Shown here piece by piece: positions 43,721-48,915 of a stretch of DNA of 48,915 bases (positions are counted from its first letter, which is position 1; each line of letters begins with the position of its first letter). The notes beneath the pieces were generated by a model that worked only from the letters and a program-made list of their open reading frames with translations, was not told where the DNA came from and searched no databases. Origin of the DNA: Bacteroidota bacterium (GTDB lineage: Bacteria; Bacteroidota; Bacteroidia; B-17B0; Aurantibacillaceae). Location of the stretch: NCBI GenBank assembly GCA_013816895.1, contig JACDDR010000016.1, positions 1 through 48,915 of the forward strand, in the 5' to 3' direction. The position numbers and the translations under genes were made by a program.

Positions 43721-45493
43721 ATGGAGATTACCAGGGTATTTGACATTTTGGACGACTTAAAAAACAAGTCCGCCAAAACCGATATTTTAAACAGCAAGGA
43801 GAATAAAAAGTGGGTACACTATAGCGTAGAAGAATTTCATTCAAATGCTTTACTGGTGAGCGCCGGCTTATTAGCCCTGGGTTTGCAAAAAGGCGATGTT
43901 GTATCCTTAATGGCCAACAACCGCCCCGAATGGAATTTTGTAGATTATGGCGCACAGCAGGCCGGGATGCCAACCGCCCCGATTTTCCCAACCATCAGCG
44001 CGGGCGATCTTAAATTTATTCTCAACCACAGCGAAGCGAAAATTATTTTTATTTCTGATAAAAGTATTTATACAAAACTCGCGGCGATGGAAGACGAGCT
44101 TTCGCATCTTAAATTTGTATTTAGTTTTAATAAAATAGAGGGTGTTAAACATTTTTCGGAGTTGCTTGATCTGGGAAAACAACACGCTTCCACGAATATT
44201 ACAGAACTTAAAGACCGGATAAATGAAAACGATATCCTTACTATTCTATATACTTCTGGCACTACCGGGCATCCTAAAGGTGTAATGATCTCGCATAAAA
44301 ACATGATCAGCAATGTTAAGGCCTGCCAGAATTTTGCGCCTTTTAAACCCGAATGGAAAGCGCTGAGCTTTCTTCCGCTTAATCACGTTTATGAACGCTT
44401 TTTAAATACACTTTACCTCTTTCATGGCGTGAGTATTTATTATGCTGAAAATTTTGAGACGATTGGCGATAACTGCCGTGAGATTCATCCACAGATATTT
44501 GTTGCTGTTCCTCGCATATTAGAACGGGTACTCGAAAAAATTTGTGCCGCCGGCGACAAGCTCTCGGGTTTTAAAAAGAAAATTTTTGACTACAGCCTTA
44601 AACTGGCAGAACGCTATGAACTTCACGGCAAAAACGGAACACTCTACGAATTGCAGCGAAAAATTTGCGATGTGCTTGTTTATTCAAAATGGCGCGACTC
44701 CGTGGGTGGAAAAATAGTGTGCATTGCAAGCGGAGGTGCTGCGCTGAACCCGCGAATTGAACGGATTTTTTCCTGTGCCGGATTAACTCTGCTTCAGGGT
44801 TATGGTTTAACCGAAACCTGTGTTGTAATTGCCGTAAATAAATTTGGAGACGATAATATCATGTTCGGTACTGTAGGCCCCATAGTAGATAATCTTGAAG
44901 TTAAAATAGCGGAAGAAGATGGCGAAATACTGATGCGCGGTCCCAGCCTGATGCTTGGCTATTATAAAAGTCCGGAACCAACTGCCGAAGCTATTGATAA
45001 GGATGGATGGTTTCACACCGGAGATGTAGGAATGTTTGTGGATAACAAGTTTTTAAAAATAACGGACAGAAAAAAGGAACTCTTTAAAAGCAGTTCGGGT
45101 AAATATATTTCACCCGTAGCCATCGAAAACAAATTAAAGGAAAGCAAGTTTATTGAACAATGCATAGTGATAGGCGAAGGACAAAAGTTCGCTTCCGCGC
45201 TTATTGTTCCAAACATGATAAATTTTAAAGAACATTGTAAAGCCGTCGGACTTGAGTGGGAGGGAACGGATGCCATGCTCAAAAGCGATGAATTAAAAAA
45301 CAATATTAATTCTCATATTAAACAGGTAAACAGTACGCTTGCGCCTTACGAACAGTTAAAACGCTGCCAGGTAGTAAACGCGCACTGGACGGTTGAAAGC
45401 GGCGAGATCACACCCAAGCTGAGTTTAAAGCGCAAAGTAATCATGAGCAAGTACAATGAATCGGTAAAGAAAATATTCTCAATGGATGAATAG
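43721..45493 (+). CDS. Long-chain fatty acid--CoA ligase (AMP-forming)
   Basis: Activates long-chain fatty acids to acyl-CoA through an acyl-adenylate, for beta-oxidation or lipid synthesis. The 590-residue ANL-superfamily protein has the P-loop-like motif ILYTSGTTGHPKGVMISH (about 177-194), the linker motif region with GYGLTETC, the adenine-site DGWFHTGDVG and the hinge ITDRKKELFKSSSGKYISP. The length and the SFLPLNHVYER segment match the long-chain FACS branch of Bacteroidota rather than acetyl-CoA synthetase. The final catalytic Lys is likely in EITPKLSLKR. It is convergent with a radical SAM gene, with only two bases between their stops. It likely works with the crotonase elsewhere in the window. 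Confidence 0.92.
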   Translation: MEITRVFDILDDLKNKSAKTDILNSKENKKWVHYSVEEFHSNALLVSAGLLALGLQKGDVVSLMANNRPEWNFVDYGAQQAGMPTAPIFPTISAGDLKFILNHSEAKIIFISDKSIYTKLAAMEDELSHLKFVFSFNKIEGVKHFSELLDLGKQHASTNITELKDRINENDILTILYTSGTTGHPKGVMISHKNMISNVKACQNFAPFKPEWKALSFLPLNHVYERFLNTLYLFHGVSIYYAENFETIGDNCREIHPQIFVAVPRILERVLEKICAAGDKLSGFKKKIFDYSLKLAERYELHGKNGTLYELQRKICDVLVYSKWRDSVGGKIVCIASGGAALNPRIERIFSCAGLTLLQGYGLTETCVVIAVNKFGDDNIMFGTVGPIVDNLEVKIAEEDGEILMRGPSLMLGYYKSPEPTAEAIDKDGWFHTGDVGMFVDNKFLKITDRKKELFKSSSGKYISPVAIENKLKESKFIEQCIVIGEGQKFASALIVPNMINFKEHCKAVGLEWEGTDAMLKSDELKNNINSHIKQVNSTLAPYEQLKRCQVVNAHWTVESGEITPKLSLKRKVIMSKYNESVKKIFSMDE

Positions 45494-45495
45494 GG

Positions 45496-46509
45496 CTATG
45501 CCCAAACTTTGGTACCCTCGGTGCAATTGTTGCAGATGTCTACTTTATCGCGCCCTTTAAGAATTGAGTTCCGGAACTGATTATATTCTGCGGAAAACCA
45601 TATTTTTTTGAAATGTTCTGTATTGAGATCTCCAAGGCGGAATGTTGCATCTTTATCAAAACAGCAGGGAACAATTTTTCCGTCCCATGTTATCACACAA
45701 CCCTGCCACATTCTCCAGCACTGGTTTAAAAGTTCGCTCTTAATTTCATATTTCCCACTGCTGTTCTTCTTATAGCGGGAATATTTTTCCGTTACCGGGA
45801 TTAAATCGCTTCCGTTTTCAAAGTCGTAAATCTGCGCTGTTTTAATTTTAATCTCATCAACGCCTAACTCCCTTCCTAATTTTTTTACTGCATCAACCTG
45901 GTGTTCATTGGGCTTAAACACCACAAATTGCCAGACTACATGCGGGGACCTGCTGTTTAACTTTTTTTTCTGTTTAAGGATTTCACGCGTGCCTTCAATT
46001 ACTTTGTCAATACTGCCTCCTATACGGTATTGCTCGTACACCTCTTGTGTGATGCCATCCACCGAAATAATCAATTTATCCAGTCCGCTGTTTATGGTGT
46101 CGATGCAATTTTTTTCATTCAGATAATGTGCGTTAGTACTGGTAACGGTAAATATTTTCTGATCGTTGGCAAATCTTACCATTTTTAAAAATTCAGGATT
46201 CAGGTAAGGTTCGCCCTGGAAATAAAAAGTAAGACTATGAAGATGCTTTTTTAACTGTAAAATTGATTTTTCAAAAAAAGCCGGCTGGAGCATCCCGGTG
46301 GGGCGTGTGAATTCTCTTAAACCACTCGGACACTGCGGACAACGTAAATTACAACTTGTGGTGGGTTCAATGCTGATTGAAAAAGGAAGCGCGAATTGTT
46401 TTGGCTTATTGATTAAGCGTGAATAGTGGAACCCGAATAACAATTGTAAATAGTTAAGAATTTTTAAAAACGTTAGTTTCCTCAGGATGCTTATATAATA
46501 ATGTTTCAA
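45496..46509 (-). CDS. Radical SAM/SPASM-domain protein
   Basis: A 337-residue radical SAM enzyme. The cluster motif CNLRCPQC is at about 51-58. A SPASM-type C-terminal domain carries CWRMWQGC, a PCCFDKD pair and a final CNNC, enough Cys for one or two auxiliary iron-sulphur clusters. The arrangement is that of peptide- or cofactor-modifying SPASM proteins and of many Bacteroidota proteins next to glycan genes. No precursor peptide gene is visible nearby. The start is TTG, with no ATG ahead of the conserved N-terminal helix. The palindrome TAAAGGTATACCTTTA is eight bases upstream of it. It is unrelated in class to the three B12-type radical SAM proteins of the large cluster. Confidence 0.87.
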   Translation of the reverse strand: MKHYYISILRKLTFLKILNYLQLLFGFHYSRLINKPKQFALPFSISIEPTTSCNLRCPQCPSGLREFTRPTGMLQPAFFEKSILQLKKHLHSLTFYFQGEPYLNPEFLKMVRFANDQKIFTVTSTNAHYLNEKNCIDTINSGLDKLIISVDGITQEVYEQYRIGGSIDKVIEGTREILKQKKKLNSRSPHVVWQFVVFKPNEHQVDAVKKLGRELGVDEIKIKTAQIYDFENGSDLIPVTEKYSRYKKNSSGKYEIKSELLNQCWRMWQGCVITWDGKIVPCCFDKDATFRLGDLNTEHFKKIWFSAEYNQFRNSILKGRDKVDICNNCTEGTKVWA

Positions 46510-46517
46510 TGCCTGTA

Positions 46518-46533
46518 TAAAGGTATACCTTTA
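46518..46533. promoter_or_regulatory. 16-bp perfect palindrome, possible operator
   Basis: TAAAGGTATACCTTTA lies in the 55-base divergent gap. The half-site TAAAGGTA recurs as a direct repeat at 46553-46560, immediately after the -7 element of the plus-strand gene. The placement suggests control of both flanking genes. Confidence 0.5.
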
Positions 46534-46544
46534 CTTAAAATTAA

Positions 46545-46552
46545 TACTTTTG
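46545..46552 (+). promoter_or_regulatory. Candidate -7 element, Big_5 lipoprotein gene
   Basis: TACTTTTG, an exact TAnnTTTG match, 12 bases before the ATG at 46565. It is flanked by the palindrome (46518-46533) and the extra half-site (46553-46560). Confidence 0.5.
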
Positions 46553-46564
46553 TAAAGGTAATCA

Positions 46565-48202
46565 ATGATCCGTCATTATTCATACACTTTGTGCTTACTT
46601 CTGGCCTGTCTTTGTTTTGAGCGTTGCGCACAGGTAGCGCCCTTGAGCGGCGGCAAACGTGATGCCACGCCACCGAAATTAACAGAAGCTATTCCCGCCA
46701 ACTCATCCCTTGCCTTTAATAGCTCCGAAATTGTATTACGTTTTGACGAATACGTTCAGTTGAAAGATCTTAAGAATCAAATGCTGGTTTCTCCCAGACT
46801 AAAAACAGAGCCTGAAATAAATGCAGAAGGAAAAAAAATCAAAATTATTTTAAAGAAAGAAGAGCTTTTGCCTAACACTACCTACCGTATATATTTCGGA
46901 AGGGCGATTGCCGATATGACCGAAGGAAATTCAATACCTAATTTTGAATACGTTTTTTCTACCGGCAACTATATTGATTCATTAAAAATTAAAGGCATCG
47001 TTAAAGATGCTTATACCGGCCAGGCTGTTTCCGATGTTATTGTAGGACTATACAATGCAAAAGGGGTGCAGACTGATTCTCTTATCTATAAGGAGAGTCC
47101 TGCTTATATAACAAGAAGCACCGCCGGGGGCGAATATAGTTTTGGTCATCTTCCATCTCAGCAATTTAAAGTCGTAGCTTTTACCGATAAAAATAAAAAC
47201 TACACCTATGACGGCGAAATCGAAAAATTAGGCTTTAGGGATTCATTGTTACAATTAAATTCGGATACAACAGTTGATTTTAAGATATTCCAGGAAAACC
47301 CTTCAAAAACTTTTATAAAAAAATACACCACACCTTATTATGGCATACTGAATGTCATATATAACCGAGAATCATTTTTTAAAGTGCAAGTGCTGGGCCT
47401 TGTGCCTGGCGGACGTGTGACGGAAACAGAACAAGGAAGAGAGAAAGACACTGTTACTTTCGTGTATGATGGCCTAAAGGATTCTTTAGCCGTACTGATT
47501 GCAGAAAGAGATTCAAAACATGTGGACACTGTAAAAGTGAGTTTGCCAAAATTAAATGCAGCGCGAAAGAAGTCGTTATCAATTCTCCCGAACACGTATT
47601 CCGGCATTTTGCCCTATAACACCTCTTTCCGTTTAAGTTTTTTAAATGCTCCCGATACGCTGAAAACCAATTTGTATAAAATCCATCTTTTCAGAAAAGA
47701 CTCTGCGTGGAAAGAAGAAGCATCCACATTCAGCTACGAGTGGCCGCTGGCAGTGGTTATGGCCAATCCGTTGAGTGAAGGAAAGAATTACAGAATTAAG
47801 ATTGATACAGCAGCTTTTTTTGATCTGAATGGAAAGTATAATGACAGCATGATGATAAATTTTAAACCGGAAAGCAAGAGTGAACTCGGAAAAGTGATTC
47901 TGAAATTGCTTTTAAATAAAAAACAGGCTTATGTTGTTCAGTTATTAAATGATAAGGGTCAAATTGCAAAACAGGATTTTATTTCGCTCAGTCTTTCTTC
48001 AAGTAACGCTGTAAGTATTGATTTTACTGGCATTGCGCCGGGAACCTATTCCGTTAAAGTTGTTTTCGATGATAATGGAAATAAAAAATGGGATACAGGC
48101 AGCTATTTGATGAATAAACAACCCGAAAAGGTGTTTATCAGTTCAAAACAGCTAAAAGTACTCCCTGATTGGGAAGTTGAAGAAGAAATTCAAATTAAAT
48201 AA
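46565..48202 (+). CDS. Ig-like (Big_5) envelope protein, probable lipoprotein
   Basis: A 545-residue exported protein of a widespread Bacteroidota family. It starts with a hydrophobic segment ending in several cysteines (LLAC at 12-15 is a lipobox-like option, RCAQ at 20-23 another). The family signature CAQVAPLSGGKRDATPP follows. A Big_5 Ig-like domain (about 40-135, with EIVLRFDEYV and LLPNTTYRIYFG) precedes a carboxypeptidase-regulatory-like beta domain (about 140-220, with GIVKDAYTGQAVSDVIVGLYN). Further beta-rich domains continue to the end, with a DDNGNKKWDTG Ca-binding-like turn. It is likely anchored to the outer membrane, facing the periplasm or surface. Function is not established. 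It has its own promoter next to a palindromic site. Confidence 0.85.
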   Translation: MIRHYSYTLCLLLACLCFERCAQVAPLSGGKRDATPPKLTEAIPANSSLAFNSSEIVLRFDEYVQLKDLKNQMLVSPRLKTEPEINAEGKKIKIILKKEELLPNTTYRIYFGRAIADMTEGNSIPNFEYVFSTGNYIDSLKIKGIVKDAYTGQAVSDVIVGLYNAKGVQTDSLIYKESPAYITRSTAGGEYSFGHLPSQQFKVVAFTDKNKNYTYDGEIEKLGFRDSLLQLNSDTTVDFKIFQENPSKTFIKKYTTPYYGILNVIYNRESFFKVQVLGLVPGGRVTETEQGREKDTVTFVYDGLKDSLAVLIAERDSKHVDTVKVSLPKLNAARKKSLSILPNTYSGILPYNTSFRLSFLNAPDTLKTNLYKIHLFRKDSAWKEEASTFSYEWPLAVVMANPLSEGKNYRIKIDTAAFFDLNGKYNDSMMINFKPESKSELGKVILKLLLNKKQAYVVQLLNDKGQIAKQDFISLSLSSSNAVSIDFTGIAPGTYSVKVVFDDNGNKKWDTGSYLMNKQPEKVFISSKQLKVLPDWEVEEEIQIK

Positions 48203-48489
48203 TTTCATCTCAAAGCTCTTCCAAATGCCTTCAAAAATAAAAAATTTCGTGCAATAAAATGTTTTTAAAATTATACGATGTCTTGTAATGCCAGTGAAAT
48301 CAATATACACAGAGCATTGAAAAAAAATTCAGAGAATAAAAAATTGAAAATGCAGCAAAACGATTTTTTCCATGATTGCGGTTGTTAACAATTTCAACAA
48401 TTTGATGTTGAAAAAATAAATGCTTAATCTTTAGATAACAACAAATAATTTATTTACTTCGTATCAACAAATCTCAAAAACAAATAACC
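48203..48489. other. AT-rich intergenic region before the histone-like gene
   Basis: A 287-base gap with A/T runs and no ORF worth calling. It contains TTGTTAACAA (48382-48391, palindrome) and an 8-bp inverted repeat TTTCAACA/TGTTGAAA (48392-48399 and 48406-48413). No exact TAnnTTTG is found upstream of the next ATG, though a promoter must be here. Confidence 0.6.
48382..48413. repeat. Palindrome and inverted repeat upstream of the histone-like gene
   Basis: TTGTTAACAA is followed directly by TTTCAACA, a 6-base spacer and TGTTGAAA. Without a T run after it this is more likely a protein-binding site or hairpin than a terminator. Confidence 0.5.
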
Positions 48490-48615
48490 ATGGCAAAAAA
48501 AGCAACAGCTAAAAAAGCAGCTCCAAAAAAAGCAGCTAAGAAAAAAGCAGCTCCTAAAAAAGCAGCAAAAAAAGGCGCTAAAAAAGCAGCTAAAAAAGCT
48601 TCTAAAAAGAAGTAA
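48490..48615 (+). CDS. Histone H1-like Lys/Ala-rich small DNA-binding protein
   Basis: A 41-residue protein made almost only of Lys and Ala with a few Pro, Gly, Thr and Ser, arranged in imperfect repeats of AAPKKAAKK, as in the C-terminal tails of histone H1 and bacterial Hc1/AlgP-like proteins. Such proteins bind DNA through charge and may compact the nucleoid. It is too short for most ORF callers, but three features mark it as real: a clean ATG (aaataaccatggc), a perfect reading frame with biased codons (AAA and GCA/GCT), and a strong terminator eight bases after the stop. No folded domain is present, and binding to RNA or polyphosphate is an alternative. The long AT-rich leader and the terminator suggest it is a single-gene, well-expressed unit. 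Confidence 0.85.
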   Translation: MAKKATAKKAAPKKAAKKKAAPKKAAKKGAKKAAKKASKKK

Positions 48616-48622
48616 TCAAAAG

Positions 48623-48647
48623 CCCGGACGAATCGTCCGGGTTTTTT
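48623..48647 (+). terminator. Rho-independent terminator of the histone-like gene
   Basis: The 8-bp GC-rich stem CCCGGACG/CGTCCGGG (48623-48630 and 48634-48641) with a 3-base loop is followed by six T (48642-48647). It lies eight bases after the stop. Confidence 0.95.
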
Positions 48648-48773
48648 GTTTTACAACGTTTGCGTATTTTCTATCTCTCCCCTCCTCACCAGACACCCAG
48701 CCCCATCAGCGGGCAGCGCCAACCGCCACCCACATTATTTTAATTTCCCGCGGGTTCAACTAAAAATTTATTT

Positions 48774-48781
48774 TATATTTA
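48774..48781 (+). promoter_or_regulatory. Candidate -7 element, right-edge lipoprotein gene
   Basis: TATATTTA, one mismatch to TAnnTTTG, 22 bases before the ATG at 48804. The GC-rich palindrome CCCGCGGG lies at 48747-48754. Confidence 0.35.
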
Positions 48782-48803
48782 CAACAATTAAAAAATTAAA
48801 TCC

Positions 48804-48915
48804 ATGAAAAAAATTATCTGTTTATTTTCAGCCGCTTTATTAATTGGCTCATTTGTTTCCTGCGGCGACAAAACAAAAGGCCAGGAAGCAATTGTTGCTC
48901 CACAGGGAATGAATG
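48804..48915 (+). CDS. Lipoprotein, unknown (3' truncated by window edge)
   Basis: Only the first 37 codons are present. They encode a lysine start (MKKIICLF), a hydrophobic stretch and a lipobox (FVSC, Cys at 20) followed by GDKTKGQE. This is a typical type II signal peptide, so the mature protein is lipid-anchored in the envelope. Nothing can be said about its function. It is preceded by the terminator of the histone-like gene and a candidate -7 element, so it starts a new transcription unit. Confidence 0.8.
   Translation, partial: MKKIICLFSAALLIGSFVSCGDKTKGQEAIVAPQGMN

Noticed and set aside
48660..48760. C-rich patch between the histone-like gene and the right-edge lipoprotein as an RNA gene or riboswitch
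   Set aside because: Only one short palindrome, CCCGCGGG, is visible and no known RNA motif could be built, so it is left as plain intergenic sequence.
1..48915. Defence systems, prophage, insertion sequences, tRNA or rRNA genes
   Set aside because: No transposase, integrase, restriction or toxin-antitoxin motif, terminal inverted repeat, or RNA gene pattern was seen on either strand.

Overview
The window is a compact, moderately AT-rich stretch of a Bacteroidota chromosome, probably from a gliding or type IX secretion (T9SS) lineage such as Flavobacteriales or Sphingobacteriales. The evidence is three proteins with type B (CHU_C) T9SS sorting domains, two with type A sorting domains, a PorP/SprF protein, and several exact matches to the Bacteroidota -7 promoter element TAnnTTTG just upstream of starts. 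I see no rRNA, tRNA, CRISPR array, insertion sequence or phage gene. No gap between genes exceeds 300 bases.

Region 1 (1-12964, plus): an adhesin locus of the sprB-sprF kind. A giant repeat adhesin cut by the window's left edge is followed by a PorP/SprF outer-membrane protein, an OmpA-type peptidoglycan-binding protein with TPR and PD40 repeats, and a second giant adhesin. Both adhesins carry tandem Ig-like repeats of about 73-75 residues with a YTWNPG core, then DUF11-like domains and a C-terminal sorting domain.

Region 2 (13023-19157): plsC and gatC (plus, overlapping) face two secreted minus-strand proteins, an SBBP beta-propeller protein and a PKD/Ig protein, which are separated by a strong terminator. 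A small secreted two-cysteine protein follows.

Region 3 (19189-26085): metabolism. It holds a crotonase, a PP_4765-type flavoprotein paired with an HTH regulator, and a plus-strand operon of aldehyde dehydrogenase, membrane DnaJ protein, methylmalonyl-CoA epimerase and 2Fe-2S ferredoxin. Acyl-CoA and semialdehyde catabolism is the common theme.

Region 4 (26086-39492, minus): a beta-barrel/unknown gene pair, then a long tightly packed cluster of three B12-type radical SAM enzymes, two class I methyltransferases, a nucleotidyltransferase, a MOP flippase and a GT87 glycosyltransferase, with a secreted M1 peptidase at its upstream end. This is the best candidate for an undescribed system: it looks able to build, C-methylate or rearrange, flip and glycosylate a lipid-linked product. 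No substrate can be read from the sequence.

Region 5 (39568-48915): a tandem pair of paralogous helical proteins of unknown function, hldD (heptose epimerase), a long-chain acyl-CoA ligase, a radical SAM/SPASM protein, a Big_5 lipoprotein, a 41-residue Lys/Ala histone H1-like protein with a clear terminator, and the start of another lipoprotein cut by the right edge. A 16-bp perfect palindrome with an extra half-site lies between the SPASM and Big_5 genes and may be an operator.
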